Origin: JBCCBV01 sp039033855
GTDB taxonomy: Bacteria > Planctomycetota > Phycisphaerae > Phycisphaerales > Phycisphaeraceae
Direction of reading: 5' to 3'
Assembly (NCBI GenBank): GCA_039033855.1
Contig: JBCCBV010000003.1
Location: 62,001-126,000, forward strand
DNA length: 64,000 bases
A program made the position numbers and the translations under genes. Below the pieces are notes generated by a model that made no database searches, was not told the origin of the DNA, and saw nothing but the letters and a program-made list of their open reading frames with translations. How positions within the stretch are numbered: position 1 is the first letter of the stretch; every line of letters starts with the position of its first letter. Positions 51,078 to 60,459 of this stretch are shown one piece after another.

Positions 51078-52019
51078 GTGCGCTCTGCTTGGGCGCGGTT
51101 TCAGACTCGCCACGCGCGTGGTTTACGCCTGTGGACGCTGATGTTGGTCGTTTCGTGCGCGTGGTCGCAAGGCGGCTGGGCGCAAGCAGGCGCGGAGGGC
51201 GCCGCGGCGCCCGGCGTTGCTCAGCAGCGCCTGGACCGGATTGGCCAGCGGTTTGCGGCGGACCCGGCGCCTGCGCAAGACGTGCGCCCGTCGGCGTCGC
51301 CCACGGCGGGTTTGCTGCCTCACCCGCAAGAACGCAAGGCGCTCGGCTCGGCCAGCGCGGACTCGGCGGCGCTCGATGCGTCTGCGTCGGGAGCCTCGGC
51401 GGTGGCGGCGTTGGCCGTGGACAACCCCAACGAGTCGGCTTCGCTGGGTGAATCCACCGGGATGGCGTCGGGGCTGGTGAACACGCTGGGCGCGCTTGCG
51501 CTGGTGGTAGCGGTGATTTTGACGGCGCGGTGGGTGCTGACCAAACGGTTGGGCATCGGCACGCCGGTGGGCCCGACGCCGAGCGTGGAGGTGTTGTCGC
51601 GGTCGCTGATCGCGCCCAAGAGCCACGTGTTACTGCTGCGGGTCGGGTCGCGCATCCTGGTGGTCAGCGATTCGTCGGCGGGTGCAAGGACGCTTTCGGA
51701 AGTCGAAGACCCCGAAGAAGTTGCGCAGCTGCTCGAATCGGTTCGGGCTGCGCAGCCTAAGAGCTTTACCGGCGGGTTCCGCTCGGTGCTGAACAAGGTG
51801 CAGCAGAAGGCCGACGCCGAGGAAGCCCAGGCGATGGGCGTGATCGACGCGACGTCCGCGGCGCTTCGCGATTCAGAAGGTTTGGCGGTCGACGGAAATC
51901 CGTTGCCTGCGAAGGCGAAACGAGACCCCGAGCACGCTGTTGACCGGACGCGCGACCTGCTTTCGTCTTTGTCTTCACGTTTTCGGTCGACTTCAACGCC
52001 TGCTGGAGGTCGGCCATGA
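51078..52019 (+). CDS. fliO: Flagellar biosynthetic protein FliO
   Basis: The 313-aa protein has a signal-like N-terminus (LWTLMLVVSCAWSQGGWAQA), a long Ala/Ser-rich periplasmic part, one helix at about 130-150 (LVNTLGALALVVAVILTARW), and the FliO cytoplasmic domain (VEVLSRSLIAPKSHVLLLRV, LVVSDSS). FliO assists FliP ring assembly. The C-terminal tail beyond 220 is long and charged. GTG 51078 is used; the start is not certain. It overlaps fliP by ATGA. Confidence 0.85.
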   Translation: MRSAWARFQTRHARGLRLWTLMLVVSCAWSQGGWAQAGAEGAAAPGVAQQRLDRIGQRFAADPAPAQDVRPSASPTAGLLPHPQERKALGSASADSAALDASASGASAVAALAVDNPNESASLGESTGMASGLVNTLGALALVVAVILTARWVLTKRLGIGTPVGPTPSVEVLSRSLIAPKSHVLLLRVGSRILVVSDSSAGARTLSEVEDPEEVAQLLESVRAAQPKSFTGGFRSVLNKVQQKADAEEAQAMGVIDATSAALRDSEGLAVDGNPLPAKAKRDPEHAVDRTRDLLSSLSSRFRSTSTPAGGRP

Positions 52020-52981
52020 GGCGTGCCTGCCGTGGCGGAAATTGGGCGTGGGTGCTCTTGTTGATGAGCGTTTGCGCGGGTACGGCCGGGGCGCAGGGCA
52101 TCGCGCAAGGCGAGCCCTCGGCGGACGCAAGCCCGGCCGGCCAAGCGGTTCAGCCGGTGGACGGCGTGACGCTTACGCCCGAGCTGGGGCCGCGCTCCGG
52201 GCAAGGCCCGGTCGACCTGGCGAACCCGTTGTCGGTGCTGCGTGGCGCGGCGCGCGGGCTCGACAAGCTGGGGGACGAGGCGCCCAATGTCGCCGACCCC
52301 GAAGACACCGGGCTGAGCGGGCCGCTGTCGATCATCATGATCCTGACGGTGCTGACCCTGGCGCCGACGATTTTGGTTTTGTGCACCAGTTTTACGCGGA
52401 TCGTGATTGTGCTGGCGCTGCTGCGTCAGGCGCTGGGCACGCAGAGCCTGCCGCCGACGCAGGTCATCGTGGGCTTGTCGCTGCTGCTGACGATGATGGT
52501 CATGGCGCCGACGTTCGAGCGGATCCATCGCGACGCGATTCTGCCGTTGCAGGACCCGAACTCGGGCGTGACGGAGATGCAGGCGTGGGAGCTGGCCAAG
52601 CGGCCGTTGCGCGACTTTATGTTTGCGCAGATCGAGGCGACGCGTTCGTGGGACGCGGTGTACATGATGCTCAACTACCGGGGCGTGGATACGAGCGAGC
52701 CGCAGAACCTGGAGCGGCAAGACGTGGACATGCTGGCGCTCGTGCCGGCGTTCGTGCTCAGCGAGTTGAAGACGGCGTTCCTGATCGGCTTTCAGATGTA
52801 CCTGCCGTTCTTGGTGATCGACATGGTGATCGCCAGCGTGCTGATTTCGATGGGCATGCTGATGCTGCCGCCCGTGCTGATTTCGCTTCCATTTAAGCTG
52901 CTTTTGTTCGTCATGGTGGACGGCTGGAACCTTGTGGCGGGGAACCTGCTCAACAGTTTTGTGCAGGTCGGGCCCGGGTAG
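52016..52981 (+). CDS. fliP: Flagellar export gate protein FliP
   Basis: The 321-aa protein has a cleavable signal peptide (1-26), a periplasmic stretch, and the core helices with SFTRIVIVLALLRQALGTQS, PPTQVIVGLSLLLTMMVMAP and the C-terminal FQMYLPFLVIDMVIASVLIS. It forms the pore of the type III gate with FliQ and FliR. The N-terminal region (27-100) is longer than in enteric FliP. Confidence 0.97.
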   Translation: MRRACRGGNWAWVLLLMSVCAGTAGAQGIAQGEPSADASPAGQAVQPVDGVTLTPELGPRSGQGPVDLANPLSVLRGAARGLDKLGDEAPNVADPEDTGLSGPLSIIMILTVLTLAPTILVLCTSFTRIVIVLALLRQALGTQSLPPTQVIVGLSLLLTMMVMAPTFERIHRDAILPLQDPNSGVTEMQAWELAKRPLRDFMFAQIEATRSWDAVYMMLNYRGVDTSEPQNLERQDVDMLALVPAFVLSELKTAFLIGFQMYLPFLVIDMVIASVLISMGMLMLPPVLISLPFKLLLFVMVDGWNLVAGNLLNSFVQVGPG

Positions 52982-53031
52982 CGGTCGGCGACCAGGGGCA
53001 CGCCTGCGCGCGTGCCGGGGAGTGATACGGC

Positions 53032-53289
53032 ATGAGCCCGGACCAATCGATCGACATCCTGCGCGAAGCGCTCACGCTCATGCTGATGCTCAGCGCGCCG
53101 ATTCTGGGCGCGGCGCTGGTGGTGGGTCTGGCGATCAGCATCCTCCAGGCGGTGACGCAGGTGCAGGAGCAGACGCTGACGTTCGTGCCCAAGATTTTGG
53201 GGATGGGGACCATCGCGATTTTGGCCATGCCCTGGTTGATCCAGAAGATCATGGACTTTTCCGAGCGGATGTTCTCGGGGATTGGGTAG
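53032..53289 (+). CDS. fliQ: Flagellar export gate protein FliQ
   Basis: The 85-aa protein has two helices and the family pattern SIDILREALTLMLMLSAPIL and VGLAISILQAVTQVQEQTL. It belongs to the FliPQR pore. It lies 50 bp after fliP. Confidence 0.96.
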   Translation: MSPDQSIDILREALTLMLMLSAPILGAALVVGLAISILQAVTQVQEQTLTFVPKILGMGTIAILAMPWLIQKIMDFSERMFSGIG

Positions 53290-53426
53290 TTGGAAATCCA
53301 TCTGCGGTCGGCCCTCAGCCAGATGGGGGTCGCGCCTGCCGCACCGCTTTCGTCCGCCTTAGGCTGAAAAACGGACGGCTGAACGCTTCTGGCTGATTCC
53401 CAAACGCTGACCTCTGACCGTTTGCC
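53290..53426. repeat. Gap between fliQ and fliR with a CTGA-rich element
   Basis: The second half reads like the other elements: GGACGGCTGAACGCTTCTGG, then CTGATTCCC and AACGCTGACCTCTGACCG before TTTGCC and the fliR ATG. No ORF of note or standard promoter is seen in the gap. Confidence 0.4.
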
Positions 53427-54248
53427 ATGACCGACCTCGGCCCCATCCTGATCCACAGCCCGGCCTGGTTGATGGTGTTGTTCCGGCTGAGCGGGGTGTT
53501 CCTGCTCTCGCCGATGCTCGGGTCGGCCACGGTGCCGCGCACGGTCAAAGGGATGTTCGTGTTTGTGCTGTCGCTGGCGATCTATCCCACGCTCATCACC
53601 GACACCACGCAGCCCGCGTTTGCGCACCTGATCGGATGGGTGGGGGCGAGCCCGAGCATCTGGGCGCTGGCGCCGATCATCGGTCTGGAGTTGTTGATCG
53701 GCTACTTCATCGGGTTGTGCGCGACGCTGCCGTTGGTCGGCATGCAGCTGGGCGGGCACATCGTGGACCAGCAGCTGGGGTTGAGCTTTGCGCAGATCGT
53801 GAACCCCGAGCTCGGCGACAGCTCCGGCGTGGTGGGCGAGTTCTTGTTCATCGTGTCGCTGGGGCTTTTTGCGCTGTTGGGCGGGCACCTGGCGATTGTG
53901 GCGACGCTGATCGGCAGTTTTCACGCGGTAGAGCCCGGGGGCATGACCGACATCGGTGGGCTTTTGGGCATCTTTATTGGGTTGCTGACGGTGACGTTTG
54001 AGGTGGCGATGCGGGTCGCGGCGCCGGTGCTCTGCCTGATGCTGATGGTCACCGTGGGCATGGGTTTTGTAGCCCGCACGGTGCCGCAGATGAACATCTT
54101 GAGCGTGGGTTTTTCGATCCGCATCCTGGTCGGCGGGCTGATGTTGACGCTGATTACCGCCAGCATCGGCGAACGGTTTGTCGAGCTGTTCGACACGGTC
54201 TGGCAAGGGCTGGAGCAGGCGTTCTTGCCGAGGGAGCTCGGGCGGTAG
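53427..54248 (+). CDS. fliR: Flagellar export gate protein FliR
   Basis: The 273-aa protein has about six helices with the family blocks RLSGVFLLSPMLGSATVPRT, QLGGHIVDQQLGLSFAQIVN and VTVGMGFVARTVPQMNIL. Part of the FliPQR gate. It is followed after 15 bp by flhB. Confidence 0.95.
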   Translation: MTDLGPILIHSPAWLMVLFRLSGVFLLSPMLGSATVPRTVKGMFVFVLSLAIYPTLITDTTQPAFAHLIGWVGASPSIWALAPIIGLELLIGYFIGLCATLPLVGMQLGGHIVDQQLGLSFAQIVNPELGDSSGVVGEFLFIVSLGLFALLGGHLAIVATLIGSFHAVEPGGMTDIGGLLGIFIGLLTVTFEVAMRVAAPVLCLMLMVTVGMGFVARTVPQMNILSVGFSIRILVGGLMLTLITASIGERFVELFDTVWQGLEQAFLPRELGR

Positions 54249-54263
54249 CCCGGGGCCGCATCG

Positions 54264-55340
54264 ATGCCTGAGCAGAGCGCCGCGGAGAAAACCGAAGAAG
54301 CAACGCCGCGGAAGCGATCCGAAGCGCGACGCGACGGCAACCTGGCCCGCAGCACCGACCTGACCGCGGCGGTCATGCTGTTGGCTGGCGTGCTGCTGCT
54401 GGCGCTGTTTGGTCAACGCGTGCTCGAGGGCATGGCCCGGCCGGTGCGGGTGATGCTCAGCGGGGGCTTCGCCGAAAACCGGACGGTGATCGACAGCCTT
54501 TCGGGGCTGGGATGGGCGCTTGCGCATCTCATGGCGTGGTCGGTCGGGCCGTTGATGCTGTCGGTGGCGGCGGTGGCGCTATTGGGCAGCCTGGGTCAGG
54601 TCGGGCTGCTGCTGACCGGCAAGCCGCTGGTGCCCAAGTTCAGCAAGCTCAACCCGATTACCGGGGCCAAGCGGCTGTTCGACTTGCGGGCGCTGGTCCG
54701 GTTGTTCATGAGCCTGGGCAAGCTGATCGCGGTGGCGGGCGGGGCGTCGCTCTTGATCGCCTGGAAGATTGAGCAGATCGCCGCGATGGGCGGATTGGCG
54801 GCCAAATCGGGCTTCCTGGCGATGCTCGAGATGGTGTTCATTCTCGCGCTCAAGCTGGCGGTGCTGCTGCTGATTTTGGGGGTGATCGACTACGTCTATC
54901 AGAAGTTCCAGCACTCGCGCGACCTGCGGATGACCAAAGACGACGTCAAGAAAGAGATGAAAGACATGGACGGCGACCCGCAGGTCAAGCAGCGCCGCGC
55001 ACGCGTTGCCCGGCAGTTGGCCATGCAGCGAGTGCAGCACACGGTGCCGAGCGCCGACGTGGTGGTGACGAACCCGACCCACTTCGCCGTGGCCTTGCAG
55101 TACGACTCGGACAAGATGGGCGCGCCGCGGGTGGTGGCCAAGGGCGCCGACCTGATGGCGATGCGCGTTCGGCAAGTCGCGGCGGCGCATGGCATCCCGG
55201 TCATCGAGCGCAAGCCGCTGGCTCGGGCGCTCTACCACGGCGTGCAGGTCGGTCAGGAAGTGCCGCCCGAGCACTACGCGGCGGTGGCGGAGATTTTGGC
55301 CTACGTCTACCGGCTGGCGGACGGCGCGGCGGCGGCGTAA
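54264..55340 (+). CDS. flhB: Flagellar export switch protein FlhB
   Basis: The 358-aa protein has the N-terminal EKTEEATPRKRSEARRDGN, four helices and the cytoplasmic FlhB-C domain with the autocleavage motif N270-P-T-H in VVVTNPTHFAVALQY. Cleavage at this site permits the change from hook to filament export, together with FliK. It ends with the normal RLADG tail. Confidence 0.97.
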   Translation: MPEQSAAEKTEEATPRKRSEARRDGNLARSTDLTAAVMLLAGVLLLALFGQRVLEGMARPVRVMLSGGFAENRTVIDSLSGLGWALAHLMAWSVGPLMLSVAAVALLGSLGQVGLLLTGKPLVPKFSKLNPITGAKRLFDLRALVRLFMSLGKLIAVAGGASLLIAWKIEQIAAMGGLAAKSGFLAMLEMVFILALKLAVLLLILGVIDYVYQKFQHSRDLRMTKDDVKKEMKDMDGDPQVKQRRARVARQLAMQRVQHTVPSADVVVTNPTHFAVALQYDSDKMGAPRVVAKGADLMAMRVRQVAAAHGIPVIERKPLARALYHGVQVGQEVPPEHYAAVAEILAYVYRLADGAAAA

Positions 55341-55455
55341 GGCGCTGATCCGACCCGTTTTGCGTGCGTCGGGTGTGGGCAGCCTGTGGAGGAACCGTGT
55401 TCGGGTTTGCGCGGTGCGCAAGTCTTGCCGACATTGGGGTTTTCGAGCGGCATTG

Positions 55456-55463
55456 TCCGATAA
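55456..55463 (+). promoter_or_regulatory. Sigma-28-like -10 element before flhA
   Basis: TCCGATAA (one mismatch to GCCGATAA) in the 156-bp flhB-flhA gap, 33 bp before the flhA start. No matching -35 at the usual spacing. Confidence 0.25.
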
Positions 55464-55496
55464 GCCTGCAATCGGTGCGGCCCCCTTCGGGGCGGC

Positions 55497-57716
55497 GTGG
55501 GGCGGCGTGGATTGGCGAACTCTTCTTCCATCCGAGTGCCGGCGTGGGTCGGGCGTCTGAACGCCTGGCGGCCCCTTGCGATCCCCTTGTGCGTGGCGCT
55601 CGGGGTGGCGGTCATCGTGGTGCCGTTGCCGCCGTTGCTGCTGGACGTGCTGATCGCGGCCAACCTGGCGCTGGCCACGTTGATCCTGATGACGACGATC
55701 TTCGTCAAGAGCCCGCTGGAGTTCTCCGTCTTCCCGTCGCTGCTGCTGTTCACCACGCTGGGCCGCTTGGTGCTGAACATCGCGACGACGCGGCTGATCC
55801 TTTCGCCCGACGTGGCGAGTGCGGATCAGGCGACGGCCGCGGCGGGGCACGTGATCGAGGCGTTCTCGAGTTTCGTGGCCGGGTCGTCGGTGGTGGTGGG
55901 TGTGATCATGTTCTCGATTTTGGTGGTGATCCAGTTTGTGGTCATCACCAAGGGCGCCACCCGGGTGAGCGAAGTGGCGGCGCGGTTCACCCTCGACGGC
56001 ATGCCGGGCAAGCAGATGGCGATCGACGCCGACCTGAACGCCGGGCTGATCGACGAAAAACAGGCGCGCGAACGCCGTGAAAAGATCCAGCACGAGGCCG
56101 ACTTCCACGGGGCGATGGACGGGGCCAGCAAGTTTGTGCGCGGCGACGCCGTGGCGGGCATCCTGATCACGCTGGTGAATCTGATCGGCGGGTTCGCCGT
56201 GGGCATGGCGATCAAGGGGTGGAGCTTTGGCGAAACGGTCGAGGTGTTCACGCGCTTGACCATCGGCGACGGCCTGGTGACGCAGCTCCCGGCGTTCATC
56301 GTGGCGATCGCGTCGGGCCTGATCGTGACGCGTTCGAGCAGTCGGGAAGACCTCAACAGCGAGCTGATCGGTCAACTCTCGCGCAGTTGGCCGGCGCTGG
56401 CGATTACCGCGGGACTGCTGGGGGCGATGTCGATCACCGGCTTGCCGATGCTGCCGTTGCTCACGCTGGCGTCGGTGCTGGGGGTGATGGCGTACTTCGG
56501 GTGGAAGCGCGACCGCGCGGCGGCGGACAAGGTGGAAGAAGACCGCAAGACGGCCGAGGCGCCCGAGCCGCCGACCGTCGAGAAGGCCATGGTGGTCGAC
56601 ACGCTGGCCTTGGAGATCGGCTACGGGCTGGTGCGGTTCTTCGACCAGGAGACCGGCGACATGCTCGATCGGATCACGATGATCCGTCGGCAGCTTGCGG
56701 CGGAGCTCGGGTTTGTGATGCCGCCGGTGCGGATCCTCGACAACATGCAGTTCCAGCCGGGCGATTACCACTTGAAGATCCGCGGCAACACGGTGGCGAG
56801 TGCGCAGCTGCACCCCGACTCGTACCTGGCGCTCGACGCCGGGCTGGTCGACCCCAACGCGGCCAAGCTGCACGGGGTGCGCACGGTGGAGCCGGCGTTC
56901 GGTCAGCCTGCGTTGTGGATCGACTCGGCGCAGAAGCAGCGGGCCGAGAGCCTGAACTATTACGTGGTCGATCCGGCCAGCGTGCTGGCGACGCACCTGA
57001 CCGAGGTGGTCAAGACCCACGCCGCCGAGCTGTTGACGCGCGAAGAGGCCAACAACCTGATCGGGCAGCTCAAAGAGCGCGCTCCGAAGCTGGCCGAAGA
57101 GGTGATGGGCGGCGAGAAGCCGCTGGTCCGGCCGGGCGAGCTTCAGCGCGTGCTTCAGAACCTGTTGCGCGAGCGTGTGCCGGTGCGCGACCTCGAAGCG
57201 ATCGTCGAAACGCTGGGCGATTGGGGCACGCGGACCAAGGACCTGGACGTGCTGACCGAGTACGTGCGCAACACGCTGCGTCGGTCGATCTGCTCGCAGT
57301 ATGCCACCGCCGAGGTTTCGAGCGACGACCCCACGGGCGCCGGCCTGGCGGTGCAGCGGCTGTATTGCGTCAGCCTGGATCCGACGCTGGAGGATCGCAT
57401 CGCGGGCTTTATCGAGCGCAGCGGCGAGGGCTCGAGCCTGCGGATGCCGCCGGCGGTGGGCAACCGGATTACCGCGGAGATCGTGGCGGAACTGCAGAAG
57501 CTGATCGACGCCGGCCGCCACCCGGTGGTGCTGGCGTCGCCGCAGGTGCGTGCGTCGGTGCGCAGCTTGCTCGAACCACACCTGCCGGCGGCGGCGGTGC
57601 TGGGCTACAACGAGGTCAGCAAGGGGGTCGAGGTCGAGTCGGTGGGGTTGGTCACGCTGGACGACCCGCCCGCGGGCGGCGTGCCACAACCTGAACTGGA
57701 GGGCGCGGCCCGGTGA
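55497..57716 (+). CDS. flhA: Flagellar export gate protein FlhA
   Basis: The 739-aa protein has eight helices in the first 330 residues, the FHIPEP-type core (LATLILMTTIFVKSPLEFSV, LGRLVLNIATTRLIL), and the cytoplasmic FlhA-C chaperone-docking domain (LALEIGYGLVRFFDQETGD onward). The GTG at 55497 is used. TTG 55512 is possible because the first ten residues are not conserved. The stop overlaps the flhF start (GTGA). Confidence 0.95.
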   Translation: MGRRGLANSSSIRVPAWVGRLNAWRPLAIPLCVALGVAVIVVPLPPLLLDVLIAANLALATLILMTTIFVKSPLEFSVFPSLLLFTTLGRLVLNIATTRLILSPDVASADQATAAAGHVIEAFSSFVAGSSVVVGVIMFSILVVIQFVVITKGATRVSEVAARFTLDGMPGKQMAIDADLNAGLIDEKQARERREKIQHEADFHGAMDGASKFVRGDAVAGILITLVNLIGGFAVGMAIKGWSFGETVEVFTRLTIGDGLVTQLPAFIVAIASGLIVTRSSSREDLNSELIGQLSRSWPALAITAGLLGAMSITGLPMLPLLTLASVLGVMAYFGWKRDRAAADKVEEDRKTAEAPEPPTVEKAMVVDTLALEIGYGLVRFFDQETGDMLDRITMIRRQLAAELGFVMPPVRILDNMQFQPGDYHLKIRGNTVASAQLHPDSYLALDAGLVDPNAAKLHGVRTVEPAFGQPALWIDSAQKQRAESLNYYVVDPASVLATHLTEVVKTHAAELLTREEANNLIGQLKERAPKLAEEVMGGEKPLVRPGELQRVLQNLLRERVPVRDLEAIVETLGDWGTRTKDLDVLTEYVRNTLRRSICSQYATAEVSSDDPTGAGLAVQRLYCVSLDPTLEDRIAGFIERSGEGSSLRMPPAVGNRITAEIVAELQKLIDAGRHPVVLASPQVRASVRSLLEPHLPAAAVLGYNEVSKGVEVESVGLVTLDDPPAGGVPQPELEGAAR

Positions 57717-59359
57717 CGATTCGCACGGTGATTGCCCGCAATATGGCCGAGGCGCTGGCGATGGTCCGCCAGCACCTGGGGGTCGATGCGCGGGTCTTGC
57801 ACACGCGCACCATCCGGCGTGGCGGGGTGCTCGGCATCGGCGGGCGGGAGATGGTCGAAGTGACCGCTGCGATCGAATCACTTGCGCAGGCGCGGGCGCC
57901 ACGTCCCAAAGCGAACCGTTTGCCGGCCGGGCGTCGGCCGCGCAGGGCGTCGAGCGCGACGGCCGCCGCCGAGGCGCAAGACGACAGGCGTCAAGCGTTG
58001 CTTGGCGATAGCGGAGTCGGGCTCGGGCTGCCGGAGCCGGCGTCGATCCGCCAAGCGACCGTGGCAGAGCCGGCACGGCGCACGCGCGTCGCTTCGCCGC
58101 GTGAGTCGGCGTACACCAAGGCGTATGGCGCGACGGTCGCTAATCCAACCGGTGCGACGGCGGGCCCGTTGTCGCATTCGGCGGCGGCCGCGGCGGCGTC
58201 GCGTGAACCGATCGATCGCTCGGGCCCGGCGGGCGAACTCATCCGTCGGACCTACCAAGCCGCCAAGGCCGAGCTCGAAAAACGCCGGGTCGCCGAATCC
58301 GAATCCGCCGAGCCTGCGGTTGCGCCGCCGGTGGTTCCGCGGGTCGAGCGCGTTGCGCCGGCGTCGTCGGGCGAAGAAGAAGGTCTGCGCCAAGAGCTGG
58401 CCGCGGTGCGCAAGCTGGTCGAGGCGTCGCTACGCAGCCAGCACCGAGCGCTTTCGACCCCCAACATGGCTCGGCCTGAGTCCAAGGCCGACGACGGCGA
58501 AACGCTGACCGCGTACTACCGGCGGCTGATCGAACAGGAAGTGGCACAAGACCTGGCGGAAGAAGTCATGGCCGAGGTGCGCGGCCGGTTGGGCGAAGAC
58601 GGGTTGGATGACCCGGGCGCCTGCGCCAAGGCGGTGCGCGGGGCGCTGGCCGGGCGCATCGGTGTGGATGCGTCTGCGGGTCGGATCGCGCGGGCCAAGG
58701 ATGATCGTCCGACCACGATCGCGCTCGTCGGCCCGACGGGCGTGGGCAAGACCACCACGCTGGCCAAGCTGGCGGCCAGCTTTGTGCTTCAGCAAGGCGC
58801 CAAGGTCGGGTTGATTACGCTCGATACCTACCGGATTTCTGCGGTGGATCAGCTGCGGACCTACGCGCAGCTCATCGGCGCCGAGCTTGTCGTGGTGCGC
58901 GATGCGGTGGAGATGCGAGCGGCGCTGGCGCGGTTCGCCGGCTACGACGGCGTGCTGATCGACACGGCCGGGCGTTCGCCACGCGACGCCGACAACCTGC
59001 GCCGGCAGGCCGACCTGTTGGCGGTGGCGGACCCGCACGAGGTGCACCTGGTGCTGTCTTCTTCTTGTGGAGAACGGGCGCTCATGCAGGCGGCGGAGCG
59101 GTTCGCCATTCTTGGCGCAGACCGGGTGCTGTTTACCAAGCTGGACGAAGCGGTTACGGCAGGCGTGTTGCTGAACGTCTCTCACCGGTTGGGGATGCGG
59201 TTGAGCTTTGTGACCACCGGCCAAGAGGTGCCGCATCAGATCGAGCCGGGTAACGCCGATCGGCTGGCCGGGCTGATGCTCGACGGGGTGTCGGCCGAGC
59301 CTTCGTGCGATGCGGGTGCGCCACAAGGCGTGGTTGCGCCGCAGGGAGGTGGCCGATGA
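57713..59359 (+). CDS. flhF: Flagellar placement GTPase FlhF
   Basis: FlhF is an SRP-type GTPase that sets where and how many flagella form. The 548-aa protein has the N-terminal basic domain (TIRTVIARNMAEALAMVRQH), a long disordered middle (60-250), the N domain, and a G domain with P-loop GPTGVGKTT (340-348) and ITLDTYRISAVDQLRTYA. A GTG start overlaps the flhA stop. flhG is coupled by ATGA. Confidence 0.95.
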   Translation: MTIRTVIARNMAEALAMVRQHLGVDARVLHTRTIRRGGVLGIGGREMVEVTAAIESLAQARAPRPKANRLPAGRRPRRASSATAAAEAQDDRRQALLGDSGVGLGLPEPASIRQATVAEPARRTRVASPRESAYTKAYGATVANPTGATAGPLSHSAAAAAASREPIDRSGPAGELIRRTYQAAKAELEKRRVAESESAEPAVAPPVVPRVERVAPASSGEEEGLRQELAAVRKLVEASLRSQHRALSTPNMARPESKADDGETLTAYYRRLIEQEVAQDLAEEVMAEVRGRLGEDGLDDPGACAKAVRGALAGRIGVDASAGRIARAKDDRPTTIALVGPTGVGKTTTLAKLAASFVLQQGAKVGLITLDTYRISAVDQLRTYAQLIGAELVVVRDAVEMRAALARFAGYDGVLIDTAGRSPRDADNLRRQADLLAVADPHEVHLVLSSSCGERALMQAAERFAILGADRVLFTKLDEAVTAGVLLNVSHRLGMRLSFVTTGQEVPHQIEPGNADRLAGLMLDGVSAEPSCDAGAPQGVVAPQGGGR

Positions 59360-60318
59360 GCGCAGGCGTGGGCGATCAAGCCACGGCGCTCCGGGCGTGG
59401 GCCAAGTCGGTGCGCGCGGGCGCTGCGGTTGCGTCGGACCCGTCGATGGAGCCGCGCAGCGCCTGGCAAGGCGGCCCTGATCCGCGGTCCGGCGTGGTGG
59501 CGTCGGAGTCGCCGCGGGCGTCGAGCCTGGTCATCACCAGCGGCAAGGGCGGCGTGGGGAAGACGACGATCTCGGTCAACTTGGCGGTGGCGCTGGCCCG
59601 GCTGGGCCGTAGGGTGGTGCTGCTTGACGGCGACCTGGGCACGGCCAACTGCGACCTGCTGTGCGGCGTGACGCCTCGGGCGACGCTGGCGCAGGTGATC
59701 GCGGGTCGGCGCACGATGGTCGAAGCGGTCACACCGACGCCGGGCGGGTTTGGGCTGGTGGCGGGCGCCTCGGGGTTGGCGAGCATGGCCGACCTGGGGT
59801 TGGAAGCACGCGGCCGGTTGCTCGAACAGCTGGCGGCGCTCGAATCGGCTTGCGATGTGCTGCTGATCGACACGGGCGCGGGCATCGGTCCGGGGGTGTT
59901 GTCGCTGGTGCGCGCGGCGGATCGGGCGCTGGTGGTGACGCACGCCGAGCCGCCGGCGATGGCGGACGCGTACGCGGTGATCAAGGCGGCGACGCGCGGG
60001 CGGGCGTCGTCGGACATGCGGCTGCTGGTGAACCGCGCACAGAACGCGGAGCAGGCGGCGGCGGTGTATTCGCGCATCGCGGGCGTGGCTCGGCGCTTCC
60101 TGGGGTTGCCGGTGGGGTATTGCGGACACGTGCCCGAAGGCGAAGAGGTCCCGCAGTCGGTGCGCAGCCGTGCGCCGGTGGTGCTGTCGGCACCGCGTTG
60201 CGCGGTATCGCGCTCGGTGGTGGCGCTGGCGCATCGGATCGACCGTCACGCGGCGACGCCGGCCGATGCGCGCGGCCTTTGGCGGCGTCTTGCGCAACGC
60301 TTGTGCCGTGGCGATTAG
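59356..60318 (+). CDS. flhG: Flagellum number regulator FlhG (FleN/YlxH), MinD-like ATPase
   Basis: The 320-aa ParA/MinD-family ATPase has the deviant Walker A SGKGGVGKT (62-70) and LLDGDLGTANCDLL. At its N-terminus GDQATALRAW contains the DQAxxLR motif (D7 to R13) known to stimulate FlhF GTPase, which supports both the ATG start at 59356 and pairing with FlhF. GGGAGG lies upstream. It limits flagellar number in characterised bacteria. Confidence 0.95.
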   Translation: MSAGVGDQATALRAWAKSVRAGAAVASDPSMEPRSAWQGGPDPRSGVVASESPRASSLVITSGKGGVGKTTISVNLAVALARLGRRVVLLDGDLGTANCDLLCGVTPRATLAQVIAGRRTMVEAVTPTPGGFGLVAGASGLASMADLGLEARGRLLEQLAALESACDVLLIDTGAGIGPGVLSLVRAADRALVVTHAEPPAMADAYAVIKAATRGRASSDMRLLVNRAQNAEQAAAVYSRIAGVARRFLGLPVGYCGHVPEGEEVPQSVRSRAPVVLSAPRCAVSRSVVALAHRIDRHAATPADARGLWRRLAQRLCRGD

Positions 60319-60363
60319 AAAATTTTCATATTTTCGGACGTTGCTTGCAAATCGAGCTGCGCC

Positions 60364-60386
60364 TTGGCGCGAGGTCTTGCTATATT
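60364..60386 (+). promoter_or_regulatory. AT-rich promoter region before the small membrane protein and fliA
   Basis: The stretch 60316-60395 is the most AT-rich seen between genes. TATATT (60381-60386) is a strong -10-like box without a fitting -35. It overlaps TGGCGC-N6-TTGC (60365-60380), a near sigma-54 site whose spacer is one base too long. The downstream leader can form CTCGCA/TGCGAG. This marks the likely start of the last flagellar transcript. Confidence 0.4.
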
Positions 60387-60459
60387 CTCTAGACTCGCAG
60401 AGCGGTTTTGCGAGAACGTGGTTCACAGAGAGCGGGTTGCGAGCAACGGAGTGCTCGAA

